64,000 nucleotides of DNA from an uncultured Planctomycetaceae bacterium (lineage in GTDB: Bacteria > Planctomycetota > Planctomycetia > Planctomycetales > Planctomycetaceae): the NCBI GenBank assembly GCA_943787265.1, contig CALSLT010000004.1, positions 434,001 to 498,000 of the forward strand, written 5' to 3'. Position 1 is the first letter of the stretch, and each line of letters opens with the position of its first letter. The position numbers and the translations under genes are program-made. The notes below the pieces were generated by a model. It had not been told where the DNA came from and did no database searches. It worked only from the letters and a program-made list of their open reading frames with translations. Of the stretch, positions 1-8,981 are shown piece by piece.

Positions 1-1
1 A

Positions 2-112
2 GAGATTCTTCAACGACTCGCCGCCAATGATTACCGCTTCTCGGAACTTGTGCTCGGAATTGTGTCCAGCAAACCGTTCCAGAAACGTCGCGGAGACGGA
101 GAACGAGAATGA
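2..112 (+). CDS. DUF1592-family cytochrome-like protein, C-terminal end only
   Basis: The window opens inside a reading frame that starts before base 1 and ends at a TGA at 110-112. The visible 36 residues include LAANDYRFSELVLGIVSS followed by KPFQKR. This matches the C-terminal DUF1585 segment of planctomycete DUF1592/DUF1588 proteins, where the last helix reads like 'DYRFSELVLAIVTSPPFQ'. The stop overlaps the next gene's start by four bases (ATGA), so the two are translationally coupled. The DUF1592-DUF1552 pairing recurs at 17383-21194, which supports the call. Too little is present to say anything about heme motifs. Confidence 0.75.
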   Translation, partial: EILQRLAANDYRFSELVLGIVSSKPFQKRRGDGERE

Positions 113-1464
113 CAGCCCACATCCGAAAACTGAATCAGCTTCCTCGCCGAACGATCCTCAAAGGCCTCGGGGCGACGATGAGTCTTCCGTTGCTGGAGGG
201 CATGTTGTCGAACAACGGCCTGGCCGCAGGAGCTTCGGCTGAAGCACCGCTGCGGACAGCGTACGTCTTCTTCCCCAACGGCGCCATCATGCCGGAGTGG
301 ACTCCGAAGACCGACGGCGAGAACTTCGAATTCTCAAAAACGCTGAAGCCGTTGGAGTCGTTCCGGGACAGCCTGAACGTAATCAGTGGACTCGCCCAGG
401 ACAACGGCCGCGCGAAAGGCGACGGCGCTGGCGATCACGCTCGTTCGGCCTCCACGTTTCTGACCGGTGCACACCCGGTTAAGACCGCGGGGGCAGACAT
501 CAAGGTCGGCATGTCCGCGGACCAGTTTGCCGCTCAGCAAATCGGAAAAGAAACGCGATTGCCTTCGCTGGAAGTCGGCCTTGAATCCGGGCGCACCGCC
601 GGCAATTGTGACTCCGGTTACAGCTGTGCGTACTCGTCGACAGTCAGTTGGAAGACCGAGCACACACCGATGCCGGTTGAAATTAACCCGAAGCTGGTCT
701 TCGACCGACTCTTCAGTTCCTCAAACGGATCGCCTCAAGAACGAGCAAAGCGCGCAAAGTATCGTCGCAGTATTCTCGACGTTGTCGCTGGGGATGCTCA
801 ACGTTTGAGCAAGAGCCTCGGCAAAACCGACCGCCGCAAGATCGACGAATACTTCACCAGCGTCCGCGAGATCGAACAACGCATCGGCCAGGCGGAACAG
901 TCTGCAAAACTTGAAACGCCTGACTTCGAGATCCCGGACGGAATCCCCAAGGACCTCGCCGAGCATTCCCGGTTGATGTACGACCTGATGCTTCTGGCAT
1001 TCCGAACGGACAGCACACGGATCGCGACGATGATGCTGGCAAACGAAGGCAGCAACCGCAGCTACCCCTGGGTCGGCGTCAACAGTGGTCACCATTCGCT
1101 GTCGCACCACCGCGATGACAAACGCAAGGTCTCTGATCTTCAGAAAATCGATACGTTCCACGTCACGCAGTTTGCTTACTTCCTGAAGCGACTGAGCGAA
1201 ACGAAAGAGGGCAACGGATCTCTGCTCGATCATTCGATGATCGTGCTGGGCAGCGGTCTAGGAGACGGCAACCGCCACCGCCACGATGAACTGCCAATCG
1301 TGCTGGCCGGCGGCGGCTCAGGAACGGTGAAGAACGGCCAGCACATCCGCCTGAAAGATGAAACGCCGCTGAATAACCTGTTCCTGTCCATGTTCGAGCG
1401 AACGGGCGTCAAAGCGGACTCATTCGGCGACAGCAATGGCCTGCTGAAAGAGATTGACGCTTAG
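109..1464 (+). CDS. DUF1552 domain protein with Tat-like signal
   Basis: This 451-residue protein belongs to the DUF1552 family, a secreted family of unknown biochemical function that is abundant in Planctomycetes and usually sits next to DUF1592 genes. The N-terminus has a twin-arginine-like signal (PRRTILKGLG followed by a hydrophobic stretch, residues 12-32). Family features are the early AYVFFPNGAIMPEWTP region, HARSASTFLTGAHP near residue 105, a central DEYFTSVREIEQRI helix, and the C-terminal block with GSGLGDGNRHRHDELPIVLAGGG. The ATG overlaps the upstream stop by four bases. A second, divergent paralogue lies at 19905-21194. The family is related in fold to DUF1501/alkaline-phosphatase-like proteins by general annotation, but no catalytic residues are assigned here. 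Confidence 0.93.
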   Translation: MTAHIRKLNQLPRRTILKGLGATMSLPLLEGMLSNNGLAAGASAEAPLRTAYVFFPNGAIMPEWTPKTDGENFEFSKTLKPLESFRDSLNVISGLAQDNGRAKGDGAGDHARSASTFLTGAHPVKTAGADIKVGMSADQFAAQQIGKETRLPSLEVGLESGRTAGNCDSGYSCAYSSTVSWKTEHTPMPVEINPKLVFDRLFSSSNGSPQERAKRAKYRRSILDVVAGDAQRLSKSLGKTDRRKIDEYFTSVREIEQRIGQAEQSAKLETPDFEIPDGIPKDLAEHSRLMYDLMLLAFRTDSTRIATMMLANEGSNRSYPWVGVNSGHHSLSHHRDDKRKVSDLQKIDTFHVTQFAYFLKRLSETKEGNGSLLDHSMIVLGSGLGDGNRHRHDELPIVLAGGGSGTVKNGQHIRLKDETPLNNLFLSMFERTGVKADSFGDSNGLLKEIDA

Positions 1465-1706
1465 CAGATTCGGCTTCACCGCCCAATATCGACGAGTCGT
1501 CCGACTTCTACTCCGCGCGTATTTCCGCGAGGCGAGCGCGTCGAATCTGCCATGCCCTCATAGCCGGGCACGCAGTTTCTCGAATTGAAGCGTTTGCGAT
1601 ATTCTGCACTCCCGACGCGCCGGACATGCCTCAACAATACCGGTCACCGATATCGAGCATTGGGCACACGACCGACCGCCACCAAACATCTGGAATCGCT
1701 TTCGAC

Positions 1707-2903
1707 ATGAAATACGTGCTTGTTATCCCAGACGGAGCCGCCGATGAGCCTCAAGAGTCGTTAGGCGGGCTGACGCCCTTTCAAGCAGCAAAGACTCCGA
1801 ATATGGACGCCGTCGCCGTCGCTGGAGTTGTTGGGCGAGCCAACCACGTCCCCGATTCCATGCCGTCGGGCAGCGACGTCGGAACGATGAGCCTCTTTGG
1901 TTACGACCCTCTGAAATTTCACACAGGGCGAGCCCCTCTGGAAGCCGCCGCGCAAGGCATTGAACTCGGAGCTGACGACTGGGCGATTCGTTGCAATCTG
2001 GTCACGGTTCTCGACGGGGTCATGAAAAGTTTCACCGCCGGGCAAATGCCGAACGACATTGGAGCGAACCTCGTTCAGCTTTTGCAGAAAGATCAATGCG
2101 GCAGCGAGAACTGGAAGTTCTATCAGGGAGTCAGCTACCGAAATCTGCTGCTGTACCGATCGCGAAATGGCGAGGCACCGTTTTCGTCAAAGACACTCTC
2201 GATACCGCCGCACGACATCACCGATCAGGAAATCACCACGCACCTTCCGACGGGACCGGGAGCGGATCAGCTTCTTGAACTCATGCAGCGAAGTGTTTCG
2301 TTATTTGCGGCCAACGAAGCAAACGCGGATCGCGGTGACAACGCGGCGACTCAGACCTGGCTGTGGGGCATCGGCAAACGCCCGGCATTGACTCCGTTCA
2401 AAGAAAGGTTCGGAGTACACAGCGCGGTCATCACCGCGGTCGACCTCTTAAGAGGCATCGGACGGTTGCTCGGTTGGGACGTGATTGAAGTCGAAGGAGC
2501 AACTGGATATCTCGACACCGACTACGCAGCAAAAGGCCGGGCCGGAATTGAAACGCTGCAAGATCACGACTTCGTCGTCGTGCATGTCGAAGCGTCCGAC
2601 GAAGCGTCGCACGAAGGAGAAGCAGACGCCAAAGTCGAAGCCCTGGAAAGAATCGACACCGACATCGTCGGGCCAATTCACGAACACTTGAAGTCCCAGG
2701 GCGACTATCGGCTGCTCCTCTCACCAGACCATCCGACATTCTTGCGGACGAAGACGCATGCTCATGGGTACGTGCCAGTTGGAGCCTGCGGAACGGGCAT
2801 CAATCCGGATTCGGCATCGACCTATGACGACGTCAGCGCCGCCGCATCGAGTCTTGTCTTCGAGCAAGGCTGTGACCTGATGCCGTGGTTCCTGCAGAAG
2901 TGA
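1707..2903 (+). CDS. apgM: cofactor-independent phosphoglycerate mutase, archaeal type (ApgM family)
   Basis: The enzyme is predicted to interconvert 3- and 2-phosphoglycerate in glycolysis without 2,3-bisphosphoglycerate. The N-terminus MKYVLVIPDGAAD gives the first metal ligand of the alkaline-phosphatase superfamily. It is followed by GLTPFQAAKTPNMD and PSGSDVGTMSLFGYDP, which carries the serine expected to be phosphorylated. Later ligands lie in VVVHVEASDEASHEG and LLSPDHPTF. Length is 398 residues, usual for ApgM and shorter than the roughly 510 residues of the bacterial GpmI type. I chose the ATG at 1707; an in-frame ATG at 1626 would add 27 residues with no family similarity. No operon partner is evident. 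Confidence 0.93.
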   Translation: MKYVLVIPDGAADEPQESLGGLTPFQAAKTPNMDAVAVAGVVGRANHVPDSMPSGSDVGTMSLFGYDPLKFHTGRAPLEAAAQGIELGADDWAIRCNLVTVLDGVMKSFTAGQMPNDIGANLVQLLQKDQCGSENWKFYQGVSYRNLLLYRSRNGEAPFSSKTLSIPPHDITDQEITTHLPTGPGADQLLELMQRSVSLFAANEANADRGDNAATQTWLWGIGKRPALTPFKERFGVHSAVITAVDLLRGIGRLLGWDVIEVEGATGYLDTDYAAKGRAGIETLQDHDFVVVHVEASDEASHEGEADAKVEALERIDTDIVGPIHEHLKSQGDYRLLLSPDHPTFLRTKTHAHGYVPVGACGTGINPDSASTYDDVSAAASSLVFEQGCDLMPWFLQK

Positions 2904-2984
2904 TATTCCGATCGTGCAAAGTCGATGGCGGGGCACGGGACGCTCGGACTAAGACGAATGCCCATCCGAGACCGCCACCGCTGA

Positions 2985-3054
2985 GTAAGGTGCGTCTTGG
3001 AGCACCATCTGGCTATTCTTGCAGCGTGAAATGGTGCGTCGAGACGCACCCTAC
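2985..3054. repeat. intergenic inverted repeat, GGTGCGTC family
   Basis: Two 24-nt arms (2985-3008 and 3031-3054) are imperfect reverse complements built around GGTGCGTC and GACGCACC, with a 22-nt spacer. The element fills the gap between apgM and the isomerase gene. It is not followed by a T-run, so it does not look like a simple terminator. It belongs to the set of inverted repeats with similar geometry described in the findings. Confidence 0.7.
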
Positions 3055-3123
3055 TATTCTGCGTCAAGCAGTGGCAAATTCAACGTTTTCGCGTCGTATG
3101 ACCAATTCTGGAAAGACACTCCG

Positions 3124-3951
3124 ATGAAATTCGCAATCTGTCAGGAACTCTACGAAGGCTGGGAATGGGAACGTCAGTGCGAGTTTTCAGCGAGTCTTGG
3201 TTATACGGGACTTGAACTCGCTCCGTTTACGCTGGGCGATCGCATTTCGGACGTTAGCGCCGAACAACGGGCGACTCTAAAGAAGCAGGCCGAAGATCAC
3301 GGAATGGAGATCATCGGCCTTCACTGGCTGCTGGCGAAAACTGAAGGACTGCATCTGACAACTGCGGATGCGGGCGTCCGGAAGGCGACCAGCGAGTACC
3401 TGGTCGAGCTCGGTCATGCGTGTGCCGACTTTGGCGGCAGCGTGATGGTTTTCGGGTCGCCGTTTCAACGAAACCTCGAAGACGGCATGTCGACCGAGCA
3501 GGCGATGTCTAACGCCGCCGAAGTTTTCAAAGCGGCACTTCCCAGTTTCGCCGACCGCGGCGTGTCGATTTGCATGGAGCCTTTGACACCAAAAGAAACG
3601 GACTTCATCAACACCTGCCAGCAGGCGATGGATCTGATTGCGATGATCGATGAACCAAACATCGTTCTGCATCAGGACGTTAAAGCGATGATCGGCGCTG
3701 AAGAGAAGTCACTGCCGGACCTCATTCACGAATTCAAAAACAGCGTCGGCCACTTTCACGTCAACGATACAAACCTGCTTGGACCAGGCATGGGCGAAAC
3801 AGATTATCGTCCGATCGTTAAGGCGTTGCTTGAGTCTAAGTATGACAAGTGGGTCTCGGTTGAAGTCTTTGACTACAGCCCGGGAGCAGAGAACATTGCG
3901 AAGCAAAGCATCGACTACATGAAGCGGATCATCGACGAAGTCAGTGCTTGA
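3124..3951 (+). CDS. sugar phosphate isomerase/epimerase-like TIM barrel
   Basis: This 275-residue protein fits the xylose-isomerase-like/AP-endonuclease-2 TIM barrel family (PF01261). It has a start typical of the family (MKFAICQELYEGW), a GYTGLELAPF strand, ICMEPLTPKETDFINT with a probable metal-binding glutamate, IVLHQDVKAM, and GHFHVNDTNLLGPGMGETDY with the histidine and aspartate typical of metal sites. It probably acts on a sugar or polyol in the cytoplasm, but the substrate cannot be told from sequence. The ATG at 3124 is preferred; an upstream in-frame ATG at 3019 would read through the inverted repeat at 2985-3054 and add 35 unrelated residues. Confidence 0.88.
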   Translation: MKFAICQELYEGWEWERQCEFSASLGYTGLELAPFTLGDRISDVSAEQRATLKKQAEDHGMEIIGLHWLLAKTEGLHLTTADAGVRKATSEYLVELGHACADFGGSVMVFGSPFQRNLEDGMSTEQAMSNAAEVFKAALPSFADRGVSICMEPLTPKETDFINTCQQAMDLIAMIDEPNIVLHQDVKAMIGAEEKSLPDLIHEFKNSVGHFHVNDTNLLGPGMGETDYRPIVKALLESKYDKWVSVEVFDYSPGAENIAKQSIDYMKRIIDEVSA

Positions 3952-4017
3952 TCGACGTTGAGATCGTCGGATTCAACGTCGCAAAGCGGTCTTCAAACTG
4001 ACAAGCAACGACGTCTA

Positions 4018-4197
4018 ATGTCGAAAAGAATCTTCAAGCTGAATCACGATGAAGTCGATAAGCGAGCGAATGGATCTAAAAGTCGCAAGAAAACCCTTGC
4101 CAAAAGATTGAGAATTGATAAGTATTGCTCGCGAATCGAGTATAAGCCCTTGAGCATTCATGACTTCAGACGCTTATGCGAGACCACTCAAGGTTGA
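4018..4197 (+). CDS. small basic hypothetical protein
   Basis: This is a 59-residue open frame (MSKRIFKLNHDEVDKR start) between the isomerase gene and the lysine-rich gene. It is rich in Lys and Arg and ends in IHDFRRLCETTQG. I recognise no family. An upstream in-frame ATG at 3958 would give 79 residues. No clear ribosome-binding site precedes either start. It may be a real small protein or a chance frame. Confidence 0.3.
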   Translation: MSKRIFKLNHDEVDKRANGSKSRKKTLAKRLRIDKYCSRIEYKPLSIHDFRRLCETTQG

Positions 4198-4284
4198 TTG
4201 GTCGATTCAAATTCGAATGGGAATGACTGACTGTCGACACCAGGCCCGGTTAACCAGCGGCATCAGTCACCCAGGGTTCCCGTT

Positions 4285-4291
4285 AAGGAGG
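4285..4291 (+). promoter_or_regulatory. strong Shine-Dalgarno setting a GTG start
   Basis: The sequence AAGGAGG lies 7 bases before the GTG at 4299. No ATG is available at the start of the lysine-rich frame, so this site decides the start. It is one of the best ribosome-binding sites in the window and suggests high expression. Confidence 0.8.
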
Positions 4292-4298
4292 ATCGAAG

Positions 4299-4499
4299 GT
4301 GGCTAAGAAGAAGAAGAAGGCTGTAAAGAAGAAAGCTGCAAAGAAGAAGGCTGCTAAGAAGAAGGCCGTCAAGAAGACAGTCGCCAAGAAGAAGAAGGCT
4401 GTAAAGAAGAAGGCAGCAAAGAAAAAAGCAGCTAAGAAAAAGGCTGTGAAGAAAAAGGCTGCCAAGAAGAAGAAGGCCGCTAAGAAAAAGAAGAAGTAA
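4299..4499 (+). CDS. lysine/alanine-repeat protein, histone H1-like
   Basis: This 66-residue protein is made almost only of lysine (41), alanine (18) and valine (5), in repeats of the KKKAAKKKA type. It resembles the C-terminal tail of eukaryotic histone H1 and the bacterial Hc1/AlgP-like DNA-binding tails. The likely role is non-specific binding and compaction of DNA or RNA; this is inferred from composition alone. Expression signals are strong: AAGGAGG before a GTG start and an excellent hairpin terminator about 65 bases after the TAA. No globular domain is present, so it is a free-standing tail. The opposite-strand frame encodes an artefactual leucine/phenylalanine-rich peptide and is not a gene. 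Confidence 0.85.
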   Translation: MAKKKKKAVKKKAAKKKAAKKKAVKKTVAKKKKAVKKKAAKKKAAKKKAVKKKAAKKKKAAKKKKK

Positions 4500-4565
4500 C
4501 TTTGCGGGTATTTGACTGCTCAATGCAGTCGCATTTACCGCTGAATACAACTGGCAACAACGAGG

Positions 4566-4593
4566 AAAGGCGACCGGAAACGGTCGCCTTTTC
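4566..4593 (+). terminator. intrinsic terminator of the lysine-rich gene
   Basis: An 11-bp perfect stem (4566-4576 with 4581-4591) closes a GAAA tetraloop and ends in a short T-run. It lies 66 bases after the stop codon of the lysine-rich gene. The A-tract before the stem could also let it work weakly for transcripts coming from the minus strand. Confidence 0.85.
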
Positions 4594-4738
4594 TATTGGT
4601 TTCAGGCCTTTTTCATTACTGAAACATGTAAACTGGCCTACAAGGCAGTTGGCGGCAAACGGTCGGCAACTTCGCTGGCGACGATCAGGCACGGTCAATT
4701 GTAAAAACTGCTATCGCAGCCCAGCACAGCGACGAACT

Positions 4739-5644
4739 CTACCGCCGCTCGGCAGTTCGGACGCAGTTTCGACCGCCCTCTTTGGCTGCGTAGAGCGACC
4801 GATCGGCAGACTCGATCATCCACTTTGATGACAAGTCGCAAGGGTTCATGCAGAGCGTTGAAGAGACAACGCCGAAGCTCGAAGTCACTGGCACAAGCTG
4901 AGCCTTGTTGCGTAGCTGAAGGCTCTCAATCTCTTCGCGAACCCGCTCGGCCATGATGATCGCGCCATCGAGATCTGTCTCACGAAGGATCAAGCCGAAC
5001 TCTTCGCCGCCATATCGGCATGGCCAATCGGATGTTCGTGCCGAGTCCTGCAACACGTCGCCAACGGCCTGAAGAACCTCATCACCAAAGGGATGACCGT
5101 GATTGTCGTTTAAATTTTTAAATTTATCGACATCCATCATGATCAGTGACATTGGTCGATCGTAGCGTGCAGCGGCCGCAACTTCTTCGTGCATGCGTTG
5201 ATCGAAGTGAGCGCGGTTCCAGAGTCCGGTCAGTCCATCGATCATCGCGCGTTGAGCAAGCATGTCCTGAAAACGCTTCGTCCGAAGCGCCGCTCGAACT
5301 CGCGCATTCAACTCGGCCGAGTCGAACGGCTTCTGGATGTAATCAACCGCGCCGACATCGAACCCCAGCACTTTTTGATCAACGTCGGATGCACCAGTCA
5401 GAAAAATCACGGGAATGTTTCGTGTCTCGGTGGTTGCCTTCAACTTGCGACAGATGTCGAACCCGCTCGCATCGGGCATCATCACGTCCAGCAGGATTAA
5501 ATCCGGGTTAGCGGCCATTGCCTGATCGAATCCATCGAATCCACAATCAGCGTGCGCGAGTTCAACATCGAGATTCTTGAGGCGAACTTTGAGAAGCTGA
5601 TGAATTTCCGGAGAATCATCGATAGCGAGTACTGTCTGCGTCAT
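4739..5644 (-). CDS. response regulator with GGDEF diguanylate cyclase domain (PleD/WspR-like)
   Basis: The protein (301 residues) should make cyclic di-GMP from two GTP when its receiver domain is phosphorylated. The REC domain (about 1-120) has the acidic pair DD at 9-10, the phospho-acceptor D53 in LLDVMMPD and K105 in IQKPF. The GGDEF domain (about 130-300) has DGLTGLWNR, the active-site GGEEF at 212-216 and an intact inhibitory I-site, RTSD at 203-206, exactly five residues before GGEEF. The enzyme is therefore predicted active and product-inhibited. It lies 100 bases downstream of the hybrid kinase on the same strand, which makes that kinase its likely phosphodonor. Confidence 0.94.
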   Translation of the reverse strand: MTQTVLAIDDSPEIHQLLKVRLKNLDVELAHADCGFDGFDQAMAANPDLILLDVMMPDASGFDICRKLKATTETRNIPVIFLTGASDVDQKVLGFDVGAVDYIQKPFDSAELNARVRAALRTKRFQDMLAQRAMIDGLTGLWNRAHFDQRMHEEVAAAARYDRPMSLIMMDVDKFKNLNDNHGHPFGDEVLQAVGDVLQDSARTSDWPCRYGGEEFGLILRETDLDGAIIMAERVREEIESLQLRNKAQLVPVTSSFGVVSSTLCMNPCDLSSKWMIESADRSLYAAKEGGRNCVRTAERR

Positions 5645-5744
5645 GACCGTGTCTCCAGATTAAACCTGTCGTGGACCTTGAAGCCGGTGACCGCTTTCGG
5701 CGATCACCGCACATGATGATTTGGTTAGACTTTTGATTGTCATT

Positions 5745-8700
5745 TTAGCTGACGGTATCAGCTACCTGAGTATTCGTTGTGGTGGTGTTTCCGAGAACCT
5801 GAGCGAGTGACATCAGTGCCGCTGATAGCTGTTGGCTGTCGACATTCGGATCATTCAGAGTCTTAAGTTGAGCAGCAATCTCGCCCAATGGGTTTCCGGC
5901 GGCTATCGGAGTTTCGACCGGCTGAAGGACTTCAGAAACCTGCTCGTGAATCGTCTCCAGCGTCGCACTCTGCTCTTCATTCTGCACAAATTCATCCGAA
6001 GCGACAGCACTTTCTGGAGCAACTGCGACAGCCGATCTTTCTGAATCGGCGGCAGAGTCGCCCCCGATCGAGCCTCGAACACCCACGATGGCTCGACGGC
6101 ACTCGGCAACAAGCACGGTCAACGCTGCTTCGATCTGATCGTCCGCCGCGTTTTGTTTTGCGAATTGCTCGACATCAAAAGCAAGCTCGCTCAGCGATGG
6201 ATATCCGTAGCCACCAGACGCTCCCTTGAGTTGGTGCGCGATTCCTGAAACCGTCGTGTAGTTCCTGTCCGCAAATGCGGTAAGTATTGATTCGATCCTC
6301 TCGTTGAGGCCATCGACAAACATCTCGATGATCTCCAGCATGTCGGGATCGTCCGCAAAATCGCTGACCAAGGGCTCTATGGCAGCTGACGAATCTGTAT
6401 TCGATGATTGACTGGCAACAACTTCATCAGAGGCCGAAGGTGATACCGCCTCCGGCATGGAGTTCATTGGTTCTTCTGTAGCTGCAACTTCGGGACTCGC
6501 TTCGACAGACTTTGCTGCCTCCAATTCCAACTCCGAAACTACCGACTCTGAATCGACAGGTTCCGGAATCACAACAGCTGGCGATTTCGTGGTTGAGGTT
6601 TCCAATGTCACCGATTCCGCTGAGACACTCGTCACTTCAGTTAGACTGTCGACGTTGCTGACGCCACTCCGTGACTTCCTTACCGCAGAAATCAGCTTGT
6701 CGACGTTGATTGGTTTCGTGAGATAGTCGTCACAACCAGCGTTGATACATTTTTCGCGATCGCCATTCATTGCGTGAGCCGTCAAGGCACAGATCGGGCC
6801 TCGATAACCCGACTTTCTAAGCTTCGAAGCAGCCTGGTAGCCGTCCATCACTGGCATCTGCATATCCATGAAGATGATGTCGAACGATTCGCCACGTTTT
6901 TCGGTGGCAGTCACTTCGTCAACAGCCAGCTTGCCGTTCTCTGCCGTCGTCACGTGGCAACCAGCCTTCTTCAGATGGAAGGAGATCAGACGTCGGTTAT
7001 CGACGCCATCTTCGGCAAGCAGAACATTCGCTGCCACGTTGGTCGCAACTTCGGCTCCGACTGACTCGTCTACTTGTTCCTCGAGGTTTATCTCGGACGG
7101 ATCGGCGATGATCTCAACGTTCTCCAGCGAGCCTGTCGGCAGGCTGAATTCGAAACACGAACCCAATCCCGGAACACTTGAAACCGAAATCTCGCCGCCC
7201 ATCAGATTGACCAGTGTCTTGCTGATGGTCAGGCCAAGCCCTGTTCCACCGAACTTGCGAGTCGTCGAATAGTCGGCTTGGGTGAAGGGACGAAACAGTC
7301 TCGACTTCTGCTCTTCGCTCATGCCGATTCCTGAATCGACAACTCGGAAGTTGATCGTCGGACTTTCTCCGTCAAGTTCGCTCCAGACGTGAACTTTGAC
7401 AGCGCCTTCCTGAGTGAACTTGATGGCATTCCCAACAAGGTTAATAAGCACCTGCCGAATCCTCACAGGGTCGCTGTGAATCGACGCTGGAACTGCACTG
7501 TCGTAGTTAATGTGGAAATCGATGTTGTTTTCGTGTGCTCGAACTCTCATCAGAGATGCAACGTCGCTGACCAACTGACATGGTGAGCACTCGATCGACT
7601 CAACCGTCATCCGGTCGGCTTCGATCTTTGAGAGGTCCAGAATATCGTTGATCAGCGTCAGCAGATGATCTGCATTTCGACGAATCGTTGACACGCAGTC
7701 GACTCGGTCATCAGACGTCTGTTCCGGATCGAGCAGCAAGTCGGAATACCCGATAATTGCTGACATCGGAGTACGGATTTCGTGACTCATGTTTGCGAGG
7801 AACTGACTTTTTGCCGCCGTTGAGGATTCAGCCGCCAGCCGAGCTTCGTGAAGTTGTTCTTCGATAGCCTTCTGTTCGGTAATGTCAGTCAAAATTCCCG
7901 TGATAACACTGTGATCGTCGAACTTCACTTCGGCCGCTGAGAACTGGACATAGAACTTCGTTCCACAGGGGCGATACGCGACGAGAACCTGTTTCGTTCC
8001 GATCAACGCATTCATATCCAGAATTCGAGTGTGGTGACTTTCGCCCTCTTCATCACCCACGCTGACTCGCTCAACCAGACTATTCAGTTGAGTTCCAAGC
8101 AACTCGGTTGCCTCGCATTGGAACAATTCCAGAGTCGCCTCGTTGCACTCTTCAATCGCTCCCTGATCGCTGATCGTGATTATGCCTTCGGACGCGGTGT
8201 TGAAAATCGTCTTGAGACGAGCTTGTTGATCAGCCAGAGCGGCCGCTTGAGTCGAACTGGTATCCATTGACGCATGCACTGCCCGCGACAGTTTGTGGCC
8301 GTACCACGACCCGAAACCGATCATCAGCAGAACGCCGGCCCCGAACCACGACTGGTAGCCCCGAACAGTCTCGGCTTCGGACAATTGCACTTCGAAACGC
8401 GTGTCATGGATTCCGCGGATGAACTGGTTCAGCTTGCTCATTTCCTTCGAGCTTTCGCCGCCCGCATGATTCATCAAAGCAAGGTGATGAACCGCCGCTT
8501 CATATTCTTCCTTTTCAGCGAACTGCAGAATCTCGCGTGACTGGTTGATAACCTCGTCTACGTGCTCGCCGAACCGTGATAGACCGCGAACGATTTCATC
8601 GACCTGATCCGACTGGACGTGCAGTCGGGCTTCGGTCTTGGCAATTTCAAGCTGCTCGTTGAAACGCGAAACGGCCGTATTGAGTCGCAGTTCTTCGCGG

Positions 8701-8981
8701 TCGACGTTCTTCGATTCAAAGACGTCGGTGCCGGGCATTGTCAGCTCACCAGCCAGTTCAGCGAGATCCGCATAGTGTCCCTGTCGCTGCACCCAAAGAT
8801 GGTTGACGTGAACGGCGTCTGAGAAATCGACGATGATCTCGCGACTGAAACTGAGGCTCGCACTGATTGCCGCGATGTCGAGCGCAGCAATGACAAAGTA
8901 CATGTAATGCCACTTGGCGCGGCGTGGAGAATCAGGCGACGGAAGAGCATCTACAGAAGCAGGAGCGTCAGAGGTAATCAT
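5745..8981 (-). CDS. hybrid sensor histidine kinase (PAS, HisKA, HATPase, REC, Hpt)
   Basis: This 1078-residue membrane sensor has a complete phosphorelay. TM1 is near 27-48 and TM2 near 208-228; they enclose a roughly 160-residue mostly helical extracytoplasmic sensor. A PAS domain follows (about 260-375, ending VITGILTDITEQK). Then come the HisKA H-box (SHEIRTPM near 400), HATPase boxes (NAIKFTQEG, DSGIGMS, GGTGLGLTISK), a receiver domain with the acceptor aspartate in FMDMQMPVMDG (about 704), and a C-terminal Hpt domain with AHQLKGASGG (about 915). A long Ser/Glu/Val-rich linker joins REC and Hpt. The next gene downstream on the same strand is a REC-GGDEF protein, so the output is probably cyclic di-GMP. 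Confidence 0.94.
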   Translation of the reverse strand: MITSDAPASVDALPSPDSPRRAKWHYMYFVIAALDIAAISASLSFSREIIVDFSDAVHVNHLWVQRQGHYADLAELAGELTMPGTDVFESKNVDREELRLNTAVSRFNEQLEIAKTEARLHVQSDQVDEIVRGLSRFGEHVDEVINQSREILQFAEKEEYEAAVHHLALMNHAGGESSKEMSKLNQFIRGIHDTRFEVQLSEAETVRGYQSWFGAGVLLMIGFGSWYGHKLSRAVHASMDTSSTQAAALADQQARLKTIFNTASEGIITISDQGAIEECNEATLELFQCEATELLGTQLNSLVERVSVGDEEGESHHTRILDMNALIGTKQVLVAYRPCGTKFYVQFSAAEVKFDDHSVITGILTDITEQKAIEEQLHEARLAAESSTAAKSQFLANMSHEIRTPMSAIIGYSDLLLDPEQTSDDRVDCVSTIRRNADHLLTLINDILDLSKIEADRMTVESIECSPCQLVSDVASLMRVRAHENNIDFHINYDSAVPASIHSDPVRIRQVLINLVGNAIKFTQEGAVKVHVWSELDGESPTINFRVVDSGIGMSEEQKSRLFRPFTQADYSTTRKFGGTGLGLTISKTLVNLMGGEISVSSVPGLGSCFEFSLPTGSLENVEIIADPSEINLEEQVDESVGAEVATNVAANVLLAEDGVDNRRLISFHLKKAGCHVTTAENGKLAVDEVTATEKRGESFDIIFMDMQMPVMDGYQAASKLRKSGYRGPICALTAHAMNGDREKCINAGCDDYLTKPINVDKLISAVRKSRSGVSNVDSLTEVTSVSAESVTLETSTTKSPAVVIPEPVDSESVVSELELEAAKSVEASPEVAATEEPMNSMPEAVSPSASDEVVASQSSNTDSSAAIEPLVSDFADDPDMLEIIEMFVDGLNERIESILTAFADRNYTTVSGIAHQLKGASGGYGYPSLSELAFDVEQFAKQNAADDQIEAALTVLVAECRRAIVGVRGSIGGDSAADSERSAVAVAPESAVASDEFVQNEEQSATLETIHEQVSEVLQPVETPIAAGNPLGEIAAQLKTLNDPNVDSQQLSAALMSLAQVLGNTTTTNTQVADTVS

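Noticed and set aside
4263..4550. Minus-strand frames rich in Leu/Phe/Ala that look like membrane segments
   Set aside because: They are the complement of the lysine codons AAG/AAA of the plus-strand repeat gene, which has a good ribosome-binding site and terminator.
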